A stretch of DNA of 64,000 nt from Sva-07 sp963728355 (GTDB lineage Bacteria; Actinomycetota; Acidimicrobiia; Acidimicrobiales; Ilumatobacteraceae). Below are positions 56,970 to 64,000 of this stretch, in pieces. The stretch's first letter is position 1; the number at the start of each line of letters is the position of its first letter. The stretch is from NCBI GenBank assembly GCA_963728355.1, contig CAVSJQ010000022.1:248001-312000 (forward strand), read 5' to 3'. The notes beneath the pieces are model-generated. The model worked only from the letters and a program-made list of their open reading frames with translations. It did not search any database and was not told where the DNA came from. The translations under genes were made by a program, and so were the position numbers.

Positions 56970-58358
56970 ATGACTGCAGTCGACCGGATTCCCGAGATCG
57001 TCCATGACCTCCGCGAGGGCTATCGCAGCGGCGTCCTGCGCGACGTCGAGTCACGACGAGACCAGCTCCGCCGGTTGCGAGCACTGGTCGTCGAGCAGGA
57101 GGACCGGCTGACCGATGCGCTGGTCGCCGACATCGGCAAGCCGCGCATCGAGGCGTACACCACCGAGATCGCCTTCACGATCAACGAAATCGACCACACG
57201 CTGAAGCATCTCGACGACTGGACCAAGCCGACCAGGGTGAAGGTCCCCTTGACGTTCAAGCCCGGCCGGGCCACGCTGCATGCCGAGCCGCTCGGCACCG
57301 TGTGCATCATCGCCCCCTGGAACTATCCGGTGCAGTTGCTGTTCGCTCCCCTGGTTCCGGCGCTCGCTGCCGGCAACACCGCCGTGCTCAAGCCGTCGGA
57401 AGTGACACCGTCGGTCTCTGCGTTCGTCGAGGAACTCGTGCGCCGGTACTTCGACTCCTCGACCGTCGCCGTCGTCACCGGTGCCGTCGACGAGACCACC
57501 GCACTGCTCGAACAGCGCTTCGATCACATCTTCTACACCGGCAACGGCAAGGTCGGTCGGGTGGTGATGCGTGCCGCCGCCGAACATCTCACGCCGGTCA
57601 CGCTCGAACTCGGCGGCAAGAGCCCTGCCATCGTGGCCGCCGACGCCAACATCGACGTGGCCGCCAAACGCATCGTCTGGGCCAAGTTCCTCAACGCCGG
57701 CCAGACCTGTGTCGCACCCGACTACGTGCTCGTCGAGGGCGCGGTGGAGGACGAATTCGTCCATGCGCTGGCAGCGGCGGTCACCACCTTCTACGGCGAC
57801 GATCCGAGGCAGTCGAACGACTACGCCCGGATCGTCAACGAACGTCACCACGACCGCCTGATGCGGTTGCTCGAAGCGGGCGGGTACGACGCCACCGTGA
57901 TCGGTGGGACCGGCGACCGTGCGAGTCGCTACCTCGCGCCCACCGTGCTGGCGGGGGTGAAACCCGACGCCGCAGTGATGGACGACGAGATCTTCGGACC
58001 GATCCTGCCGGTGCTCGCGGTCGGTGATGTCGACGAGGCGATTCGCTTCGTCAACGACCGCGACAAGCCGCTCGCGCTGTATGCCTTCAGCAGCGATGAC
58101 GACACCCTCGAGCGCGTCGTCGCCAACACCTCCGCGGGTGGCGTCACCCTCAACCATGCGATGCTGCACCTGGCGGTCCCCGAGCTGCCCTTCGGTGGCG
58201 TCGGCCAGAGCGGCATGGGCTCCTACCACGGCAAATCGGGCTTCGAGACCTTCAGCCACCTCAAAGCGGTGCTCGACAAGCCGACCCGACCCGACGTGGC
58301 ACTCATGTATCCGCCCTACACGAACCTCAAGCAGAAGATCCTGCGAAAATTCATGTAG
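56970..58358 (+). CDS. Aldehyde dehydrogenase (fatty-aldehyde/class 3 type)
   Basis: The 462-aa protein lacks the N-terminal extension of class 1-2 enzymes. It has IIAPWNYPVQL, FYTGNGKVGR, catalytic Glu in LELGGKSP (E213) and Cys in NAGQTCVAPDY (C247), and NHAMLHLAVPELPFGGVGQSGMG. It oxidises aldehydes with NAD(P). Sequence and length resemble the class 3/ALDH3 family acting on long-chain or aromatic aldehydes. Confidence 0.93.
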   Translation: MTAVDRIPEIVHDLREGYRSGVLRDVESRRDQLRRLRALVVEQEDRLTDALVADIGKPRIEAYTTEIAFTINEIDHTLKHLDDWTKPTRVKVPLTFKPGRATLHAEPLGTVCIIAPWNYPVQLLFAPLVPALAAGNTAVLKPSEVTPSVSAFVEELVRRYFDSSTVAVVTGAVDETTALLEQRFDHIFYTGNGKVGRVVMRAAAEHLTPVTLELGGKSPAIVAADANIDVAAKRIVWAKFLNAGQTCVAPDYVLVEGAVEDEFVHALAAAVTTFYGDDPRQSNDYARIVNERHHDRLMRLLEAGGYDATVIGGTGDRASRYLAPTVLAGVKPDAAVMDDEIFGPILPVLAVGDVDEAIRFVNDRDKPLALYAFSSDDDTLERVVANTSAGGVTLNHAMLHLAVPELPFGGVGQSGMGSYHGKSGFETFSHLKAVLDKPTRPDVALMYPPYTNLKQKILRKFM

Positions 58359-58366
58359 GAACAACC

Positions 58367-58418
58367 CGTTTGTGTGCAGATCTGGGTGGGCCGGCCCACC
58401 GGAAAATGCTCGCAAACG
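58367..58418. terminator. Nested inverted repeats between convergent genes
   Basis: An inner stem GGTGGG/CCCACC with CCGG loop (58385-58400) is flanked by outer arms CGTTTG (58367-58372) and CAAACG (58413-58418). It is located between the aldehyde dehydrogenase stop and the opposite-strand kinase stop. A terminator or cruciform is possible. Confidence 0.45.
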
Positions 58419-58433
58419 TGGTGGGTGTCGGTG

Positions 58434-59327
58434 TCACTGTGCCGTCCACGGCGGCGCGTGCGGGTCGCCGCGCCAGAATCGGAGCCGGCACTCCGCCTCC
58501 GCTCTCGCGGCCGGGTCGGTGATCGACGCAGCCACACGCATCAGCGTCGCAGCGACGAGACGCAGCTCGGCGATCGCCGTCGCTGCCGGATCGTCGCGAA
58601 ACGAGCGGCCGTACCCGCGGGCGAAGTGCCTGTACTCCCCGCCTCGGCCGCCCCACCGCTCGGCCCAGGTCAGCATCGGACCGTGGTCCCAAGCTGGTGG
58701 AGCCGCGCACAGCAGATCCCAGTCGAGCAGCACGGGTCCGTCGGCTCGCATGAGCACGTTGCCGGGGTGCATGTCGCCGTGGCACACGACGACCTCGTCG
58801 AACTCGCGCCATCCGTCGTGACGGGCGATCGCGGCGGCGATGCCGTCGCGTGCGGTGTCGTCGAGGGCCGGTTCGGCGCGTGCGAGCAGCGCTTCGAAGT
58901 CCCACCAGGGGAACGACGTCGGCGACGGCAGCGGGACCGACGCCGGCAGCAGCGACGGGTCGGTCTCGTGCACGCGTCGCACCAGTTCGCCGGTCGCTGC
59001 CCAATCGATCGGTTCGTCGAGTCCGTCGATGCGCTCCCACGCCGTGACGCTGAGCCCGTCGGCGACGACGACCTCCTCCCGGGCGGGCTGGGGCACCGAC
59101 ACGCCACGCCGGTTCCAGAACCGAGCGAGTTCGAGCGAGATCGACGCCGGCGCAGTCGGGGCACTCACCCGCAGGATGACCGTCCCGGTCGCGAAAATCG
59201 CATTCATCCCGGCACGCAGCAACACCGGCGGATCGAGCCGCCAGAGCTCGGCGGTGGTCGCGGCAGCCCGGGTCGCCGCAGCCAGGTCCGTGACCGGACG
59301 ATCGACGTATGCCCGGGCGGTCGTCAT
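58434..59327 (-). CDS. Aminoglycoside-phosphotransferase-like (APH/ChoK) small-molecule kinase
   Basis: The 297-aa protein-kinase-like fold has the catalytic loop VCHGDMHPGNVL (Asp/Asn) and metal Asp in VLLDWDLL. The N-lobe is divergent. The substrate is unknown; aminoglycoside resistance should not be assumed. It overlaps glcE by ATGA, so it is co-translated with the glycolate oxidase genes. Confidence 0.86.
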   Translation of the reverse strand: MTTARAYVDRPVTDLAAATRAAATTAELWRLDPPVLLRAGMNAIFATGTVILRVSAPTAPASISLELARFWNRRGVSVPQPAREEVVVADGLSVTAWERIDGLDEPIDWAATGELVRRVHETDPSLLPASVPLPSPTSFPWWDFEALLARAEPALDDTARDGIAAAIARHDGWREFDEVVVCHGDMHPGNVLMRADGPVLLDWDLLCAAPPAWDHGPMLTWAERWGGRGGEYRHFARGYGRSFRDDPAATAIAELRLVAATLMRVAASITDPAARAEAECRLRFWRGDPHAPPWTAQ

Positions 59328-60217
59328 GCCTCGACGAGCACATCGACGCCGGGATTGAGCCGACCCATGGGGTCGAACTCCGACTTGATGCGCGCGTGGA
59401 GCGCGCGAACGGCGGGGTCGATCGGCGATGGCACGGCTCGCCGAGCGTGGTGCACGATGCCCACCCCGATCTCGGCCACGAAGTCACCCGGCTGGTCCGA
59501 AGCCAGCTCGAACACGCCGGACGGCCGCACCGACCACCGGTGCGCAGGAAGCTCGGGGGGCCCGTCGATCGCGTCGAGATCGAACTTCCTCGCCTGGTCG
59601 TCGACGTCATCGGCATGGCCGTCGAGCAGCACCCACGTCGTGCGGCCGTCCCACAGCATCGACGTCGGCCGGTAGAGGCCGGCGAGCAGGTCGCGGGGAT
59701 CGCGCTCGCTGGAGAACCAGCGTTCACCGACCGGTCGCGGCCGGGTGCGCAGGATGACCTCGGCGAGGAACCCCAGGGTGCCTCGGGATCCGACGAGGAG
59801 CCGGCAGAGGTCGAATCCGCTGACATTCTTCACGGTGGGGCCGCCGGCCTTCACCACCTCGCCCTGCGCCGAGACGTAGCGGGCCTGTAGCAGCGTGTCG
59901 CGCACCGGCCCCCAACCGAGTCGACGTATCCCACTGTGCCCGACCGCCAGTGCCCCGCCGATCGTGCCGGCCACGGGAACGGCGATGCACTGGCCGTGCT
60001 CGGCGAGCGCGGCATCGACGTCGGCGACGGGCGTGCCGGCTCCGCAGCGCATCGTCATCTCGGCTGGCTGGATCCAGTCGATCCCCGACGGCGCAGTCAC
60101 ACGACGGACACCCGGAATCGGACCGCCCCGCGTTCCGAGACCGCCGACGGTGACCGGATCGGTGTCGCCCATCGTCTCGGCGAAGGCGGCCACCGACGCG
60201 TCCAGTGATGCACTCAC
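59324..60217 (-). CDS. glcE: Glycolate oxidase FAD-binding subunit GlcE
   Basis: The 297-aa FAD-binding protein of the PCMH/VAO fold is shorter than GlcD. It has TVGGLGTRGG, ITMRCGAGTPVADVDAALAEHGQ with Met for Ile, GTIGGALAVGHSGIRRLGWGPVRDTLL and VKNVSGFDLCRLLVGSRGTLGF. It assembles with GlcD and GlcF. GTG 60217 overlaps the glcD stop (GTGA). Confidence 0.88.
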   Translation of the reverse strand: MSASLDASVAAFAETMGDTDPVTVGGLGTRGGPIPGVRRVTAPSGIDWIQPAEMTMRCGAGTPVADVDAALAEHGQCIAVPVAGTIGGALAVGHSGIRRLGWGPVRDTLLQARYVSAQGEVVKAGGPTVKNVSGFDLCRLLVGSRGTLGFLAEVILRTRPRPVGERWFSSERDPRDLLAGLYRPTSMLWDGRTTWVLLDGHADDVDDQARKFDLDAIDGPPELPAHRWSVRPSGVFELASDQPGDFVAEIGVGIVHHARRAVPSPIDPAVRALHARIKSEFDPMGRLNPGVDVLVEA

Positions 60218-61635
60218 ACCCACGCGCCTTCGGGCACGCTGCGGATGTCACCGCATCCCGCCGGACTGGGTAGCACCTTGTCCGGGTTCGACCGGAGCTT
60301 CGGATCGAACGCGCGCCGCAGGTCTGCCTGCGCTGCCAGATCGACGTCGGAGAACATCAGCGGCATCAGATCCCGCTTCTCGAGCCCGATGCCGTGTTCG
60401 CCGCTGAGCACGCCGCCGGCGGCGACGGACACCCGAACGATCTCGTCACCGGCGGCGTGCACCCGCTCGATCACGCCGGGCTCGCGGGCGTCGTAGACCA
60501 GCAGCGGGTGCAGGTTGCCGTCGCCGGCGTGGAAGACGTTGAGCACGAGCAGCTCGTGGCGGCGTGCGATCTCGTACACCTCGGCGAGCACCTCGGGAAG
60601 ACGATGGCGCGGCACGACGGTGTCGTGGAGGTAGTAGTTGGGCTTGATCCGAGCGATCGCACCGAATGCCGACTTGCGGCCCTTCCAGAGCAGCGCCCGT
60701 TCTGCGTCGTCGGCAGCCACTCGGATCGTGCCGACGCTGCGATGGGCGGCCAGTTCGCGGATCCGTTCGGTCTGCGACGCCACCGCACCAGGCAGCCCGA
60801 CCACCTCGATCAGCAGGGCTGCGGCCTGGTCGACGGGAAGACCGGCGTGGATGAACTGCTCGACCGCTTGTAGGCAGAGCTGATCCATCATCTCCACCGC
60901 GGCGGGGACGATGCCGTCGGCGATGATGTCGCTGACCAACTGTGCGCCGTCCGCGACGTCGGCGAAGTCGAGCAGCATCGTCGCCACGTCCGGCGGGTTC
61001 GCCATCAACTTGACGCAGATCTTCGTGGCGACGCCGAACATGCCCTCGCTGCCGACGAACGCGCCGCGCAGGTCGAGGCCGACCGGTTCCGGATCCTCAC
61101 CGCCGAGCACCGTGATCGATCCGTCGGGCAGGACCACCTCGATCGCATGGATGTGGGCGCTGGTGACCCCGTCGGCGAGGCAGTGCGGCCCGCCGGAGTT
61201 GTTGGCGACGTTGCCACCGATCGAGCACGTCTGCTGGCTGCTCGGATCGGGCGCGAAGTGCACCCCGAGGTGTTGGATCTGCTTCGAGAGGTCGAGGTTG
61301 AGGACGCCCGGCTCGACCCAGGCGACTCGGTTGACCGGATCGACGGAGAGGATCCGGTTCATCTTCGACGTCGAGATCACGATCGATCCGGCCGTCGGCA
61401 CCGCTCCCCCGGCGAGCCCGGTACCCGAACCTCGAGCGACGAACGGCACCTCGAATTCGTCGGCGACCTCGACCACCGCCTGCACGTCGCCGGTCGACTC
61501 GGCGAAGCACACCACCGCAGGGTGGCCGACGAGATTCGAGGCGTCGTGGCGATAGAGGTTGACCTCCGCTGGCCCGTCGCGTACTTGATCCGGTCGCAGC
61601 CGCTCGCGCAGCCGGGCGACGAGCGGCGTCGTCAC
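60214..61635 (-). CDS. glcD: Glycolate oxidase catalytic FAD subunit GlcD
   Basis: The 473-aa FAD-linked oxidase of the PCMH fold has VPFVARGSGTGLAGGAVPT and CSIGGNVANNSGGPHCLADGVTSAHI. Substrate-side VFHAGDGNLHPLLVYD and LSGEHGIGLEKRDLM are typical of GlcD and D-lactate dehydrogenases. It oxidises glycolate to glyoxylate. A D-2-hydroxyacid substrate other than glycolate is possible. GTG 61635 overlaps the preceding gene (GTGA). Confidence 0.92.
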   Translation of the reverse strand: MTTPLVARLRERLRPDQVRDGPAEVNLYRHDASNLVGHPAVVCFAESTGDVQAVVEVADEFEVPFVARGSGTGLAGGAVPTAGSIVISTSKMNRILSVDPVNRVAWVEPGVLNLDLSKQIQHLGVHFAPDPSSQQTCSIGGNVANNSGGPHCLADGVTSAHIHAIEVVLPDGSITVLGGEDPEPVGLDLRGAFVGSEGMFGVATKICVKLMANPPDVATMLLDFADVADGAQLVSDIIADGIVPAAVEMMDQLCLQAVEQFIHAGLPVDQAAALLIEVVGLPGAVASQTERIRELAAHRSVGTIRVAADDAERALLWKGRKSAFGAIARIKPNYYLHDTVVPRHRLPEVLAEVYEIARRHELLVLNVFHAGDGNLHPLLVYDAREPGVIERVHAAGDEIVRVSVAAGGVLSGEHGIGLEKRDLMPLMFSDVDLAAQADLRRAFDPKLRSNPDKVLPSPAGCGDIRSVPEGAWV

Positions 61636-61982
61636 CGGGGAGTCCTGCGCTCCTTGGGCCGCATGACGATCACGCGGCCACTCTCGACCGGGACGCCGTC
61701 GACGTAGACCTGGTCGCCGGGCGCCACGTGCTCGTCGAGCGACGTCAGACGCCCCTCCCGGCGCGCCCGGAGTTCGTCCTCGGTGTGCTTCATCACCTGG
61801 CGACCCTCGCGGATCGCATCGACGACGTCGCCCGTCTTCGAACGCACGGTGTCGGCGGCCGACTTGGCAATCTGCGTCGGCGCCATCTGTGCTGCGGTCT
61901 GCTTGACCTTCTTCTTCGCGTAGCCGGCGGACGCGAGCCCGGCGACCACCCCACCGGCGAACCAGGTCACACGCTTCATCAT
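61632..61982 (-). CDS. Hypothetical membrane-associated protein
   Basis: The 116-aa protein has a short hydrophobic N-terminus (VTWFAGGVVAGLASAGYA), a helical part (VRSKTGDVVDAIREGRQVM) and a C-terminal beta part (GDQVYVDGVPVESGRVIVM). No family recognised. It overlaps its neighbours on both sides. Confidence 0.7.
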   Translation of the reverse strand: MMKRVTWFAGGVVAGLASAGYAKKKVKQTAAQMAPTQIAKSAADTVRSKTGDVVDAIREGRQVMKHTEDELRARREGRLTSLDEHVAPGDQVYVDGVPVESGRVIVMRPKERRTPR

Positions 61983-62449
61983 GCTCGTTTCCTCCGTCGT
62001 GACGTGTTCGTCGATCTCTCACCGAACGCCTCGGCGCCCTCGATCGCCTGCACGTCGATCCCACCGATTGCGGTGCGTCTCGGCGCACCGCGCAGGCGTG
62101 AGAACGTCCGTGACGTGCCACGGGCCAGCCCGGCCGCCTTGATCATCGGCGACGAGAACGTCGTGCGCGCCACGCGGCCACCGACCGCGTCGCCGATGGC
62201 CTCCGCCGATCCGAGGACGCGGTCGAACCGCTCCAGGTCAGCGCGCGCCTCGTCGACACTTGCACGAGCATCATCGGTGATCACGAGCAGTTCACGCATC
62301 AACGGCGTCGTCTCCATGCGGAGCTGATCGACCTCGCGCCGCACCTCGCGCAAGGTGTCGAGCACCCGCAGCAGCACGACGATCAGTGCCGCGAAACCGA
62401 TCGAACAGAGCACGGCGGCGACGACGAGCACGAGTTCGCCGGCGCTCAC
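61979..62449 (-). CDS. DUF948-like membrane protein
   Basis: The 156-aa protein has one N-terminal transmembrane helix (LVLVVAAVLCSIGFAALIVVLL) followed by a coiled coil (VLDTLREVRREVDQLRMETTPLMRELL and ARADLERFDRVLGSA). This pattern is typical of DUF948-containing proteins. The basic C-terminus RRRKR follows. GTG 62449 overlaps rarA (GTGA). Confidence 0.75.
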   Translation of the reverse strand: MSAGELVLVVAAVLCSIGFAALIVVLLRVLDTLREVRREVDQLRMETTPLMRELLVITDDARASVDEARADLERFDRVLGSAEAIGDAVGGRVARTTFSSPMIKAAGLARGTSRTFSRLRGAPRRTAIGGIDVQAIEGAEAFGERSTNTSRRRKRA

Positions 62450-63744
62450 GTGGCTTCCTCCGACGGGGAACGGCGCCGGGTCATCCGGTCACCGATGGCC
62501 GCTTCGTCGCCGTGGTCACTCGGCTCGTACCAACGCTGCTCGACCAGCGCATCGGGAAGGTACTGCTGAGCAACCGTTCCGGACGCATGGGCGTGAGGAT
62601 ACTCGTAACCAACGCCGTGGCCGATCGCCGCGGCACCCTGGTAGTGCGCATCGCGCAGATGGGCCGGGACCTCGCCGACCGCGCCGTCGCGGACGTCGGA
62701 GCGGGCGGTCCAGATCGCCACGGCGCTACGGTTGCTCTTCGGCGCGGTCGACAGATAGATCGCCGCCTGGGACAGGTTGAGCTGCGCTTCGGGCAGGCCG
62801 ACGTGCTCGAGGGCATGAGCGGCAGCCACCGCGATCTGCAGGGCGCCGCTGTCGGCGAGCCCGACGTCCTCGGACGCGAAGATGATCATCCGCCGCGCGA
62901 TGAACCGGGCGTCCTCGCCGGCCTCGAGCATGCGGGCCAGCCAGTACACCGCAGCATCGGGGTCGGAGCCTCGCATCGACTTGATGAAGGCACTGACCAC
63001 GTCGTAGTGGTCGTCTCGTCCGTATCGCAGCGCCGTCGTGCCGAGCGCCGCCTCGACGTGTTCGAGTTCGACGTGGCCGTAGCCCGACAGTGCACACGAC
63101 ACCTCCAATGCGGTGAGCACCTGTCGTCCGTCGCCTCCGGCCCGATCGACCAGGAGCGACAACGCGTCGGTGTCCGCGGTCGCTCCTTCTGCCTCGAGTC
63201 CTCGCCGTACCAGGGTGTCGATCGCGACGCGGTCGAGCGGCTCGAGTCGAAAGAGCGTCGAGCGGCTGCGCAACGGCGCATTGACCTCGAAGAACGGGTT
63301 CTCGGTGGTGGCGCCGATCAGGGTCAGCGTGCCGTCCTCGACCGCGGGGAGCAATGCATCCTGCTGTGACTTCGAGAACCGGTGGATCTCGTCGAGGAAG
63401 AGAATGGTGCCCTGCCCGCGCTCGCCCAGGCGCTGCCGGGCGCGCTCGATGGTCTCACGGACGTCCTTGACCCCAGCGTTGACGGCCGACAGCTGCTCGA
63501 AGGCGCGGTCGGTGCTGCCGGCGACCGCGAGCGCCAGCGTGGTCTTCCCGGTGCCGGGCGGGCCCCACAGCAGCGCGGATGTCAGCCGATCGGTCTCCAC
63601 GAGCCGCCGCAGCGGCCGTCCGGCGCCGACCAGGTGGTCCTGGCCGACGACGTCATCGATCGTGCGCGGTCGCAGGCGTGCCGCCAGCGGCGCGCGCGCC
63701 CGACGCTGCTCCTCGGCAGCGACGGCGAAGAGGTCGTCGCTCAC
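62446..63744 (-). CDS. rarA: Replication-associated AAA ATPase RarA/MgsA
   Basis: The 432-aa protein has the clamp-loader-like AAA module LRPRTIDDVVGQDHLVG, Walker A GPPGTGKTT (61-69), Walker B LFLDEIH (Asp118/Glu119), GATTENPFFEVN and Arg finger APLRSRS. A C-terminal tetramerisation domain (VSAFIKSMRGSDPDAAVYWLARML) follows. It acts at stalled replication forks. GTG 63744 overlaps the NUDIX stop (GTGA). Confidence 0.94.
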   Translation of the reverse strand: MSDDLFAVAAEEQRRARAPLAARLRPRTIDDVVGQDHLVGAGRPLRRLVETDRLTSALLWGPPGTGKTTLALAVAGSTDRAFEQLSAVNAGVKDVRETIERARQRLGERGQGTILFLDEIHRFSKSQQDALLPAVEDGTLTLIGATTENPFFEVNAPLRSRSTLFRLEPLDRVAIDTLVRRGLEAEGATADTDALSLLVDRAGGDGRQVLTALEVSCALSGYGHVELEHVEAALGTTALRYGRDDHYDVVSAFIKSMRGSDPDAAVYWLARMLEAGEDARFIARRMIIFASEDVGLADSGALQIAVAAAHALEHVGLPEAQLNLSQAAIYLSTAPKSNRSAVAIWTARSDVRDGAVGEVPAHLRDAHYQGAAAIGHGVGYEYPHAHASGTVAQQYLPDALVEQRWYEPSDHGDEAAIGDRMTRRRSPSEEAT

Positions 63745-64000
63745 GGAGTCAACACTGCCCGGTAGACGTCGCTGCGAAAGCTGACGACGTGCTCGACCAA
63801 CCACGTCCGGTCGACCCACCGCCATGCGCAGAACTCGACGCCGTCGGGAGTGGGTGTCACGTCGTCGGAGAGGGCGCGGAAGAAGTACCACCGCTGGGCC
63901 TGACCGAGGCGCTTGCCCTCCGAGCGCACGTGTTCCGGGAACTCGTAGACCATCCACATCGGATGGACACCGACCAGCTCGACGTCGGCTGCGCCGAGTC
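63741..64000 (-). CDS. NUDIX hydrolase, C-terminal part (RppH-like)
   Basis: The gene is open to the window edge; only the last 86 codons are present. WMVYEFPEHVRSEG, QRWYFFRAL, EFCAWRWVD and VSFRSDVYRAVL match the C-terminal half of RNA-pyrophosphohydrolase/diadenosine-polyphosphatase NUDIX proteins. The NUDIX box itself would lie outside the window. Confidence 0.75.
   Translation of the reverse strand, partial: LGAADVELVGVHPMWMVYEFPEHVRSEGKRLGQAQRWYFFRALSDDVTPTPDGVEFCAWRWVDRTWLVEHVVSFRSDVYRAVLTP

Noticed and set aside
58434..59327. Aminoglycoside resistance gene
   Set aside because: Only the general APH/ChoK kinase motifs are present; substrate cannot be inferred and the context is glycolate oxidase genes.
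1..64000. tRNA, rRNA, insertion sequences or attachment sites
   Set aside because: No cloverleaf or T-loop consensus, ribosomal sequence, transposase or paired terminal repeats were found on reading both strands.

Overview
The window is high-GC DNA with dense, mostly minus-strand gene strings. It carries a complete Pup-proteasome set (arc, dop, pup, prcB, prcA, pafA) plus a WhiB protein, a DUF4193-type protein, a DUF222/HNH endonuclease and HelY/TatB/TatC next to pafA. Together these identify an actinobacterium (Actinomycetota). Absence of pafB/pafC beside pafA and the general gene mix suggest a deep lineage such as Acidimicrobiia; that placement is inference. No rRNA, tRNA, CRISPR array, insertion sequence or prophage was seen.

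Layout. 0-6 kb: the 3' end of gcvT, then gcvP under a tandem glycine riboswitch, and a secreted peptidoglycan-binding/M23 protein. 6-16 kb: a threonine-aldolase-like enzyme, whiB, ribokinase, prmA, a gamma-carbonic-anhydrase-like protein, a repeat protein with a broken 3' end, a crotonase, a DUF4193-like acidic protein behind a CRP-type site, and a double-length ThyX homologue. 16-23 kb: a truncated lipid-kinase-like protein, helY, tatC, tatB, a GDPD, lepB and pafA. 23-28 kb: 5-oxoprolinase genes (pxpABC), a DUF222/HNH protein and an isochorismatase-like hydrolase. 28-34.6 kb: prcA, prcB, pup, dop, a saccharopine-dehydrogenase-like reductase, arc, and a divergent ferredoxin. 34.6-37.6 kb: an MMPL exporter and its likely TetR regulator. 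37.6-40.5 kb: trmI, a TtuA-type tRNA thiolase, a TtuB/MoaD-like sulfur carrier and three small proteins. 40.5-46.5 kb: a Lon-N-like protein, two DacB-type PBPs and an NDP-forming acyl-CoA synthetase. 46.5-54.9 kb: a thioesterase, TetR, nickel SOD with its maturation protease, transketolase/transaldolase, a membrane-anchored molybdopterin oxidoreductase and a LOG-family protein. 54.9-64 kb: glycolate oxidase genes glcF, glcE and glcD, a Nei glycosylase, an aldehyde dehydrogenase, an aminoglycoside-phosphotransferase-like kinase, rarA and a partial NUDIX gene.

Functional themes. Protein turnover: Pup ends in Gln, so Dop must deamidate it before PafA can ligate it; Arc feeds the PrcAB core. tRNA T-arm modification: TrmI (m1A58) sits in one overlapping operon with TtuA (2-thiolation at position 54) and a ubiquitin-fold sulfur carrier whose di-glycine is followed by Ala-Ser. 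Export: TatB, TatC and LepB, with a Ni-SOD and its dedicated peptidase.

Gene control. Many starts lie 6-8 nt downstream of a TANNNT hexamer with no Shine-Dalgarno sequence, indicating widespread leaderless transcription, including arc, dop, pafA, tatB and pxpA. Operon-internal genes are usually joined by 4-base ATGA or GTGA overlaps. Antisense reading frames over these GC-rich genes are long but were treated as shadows.
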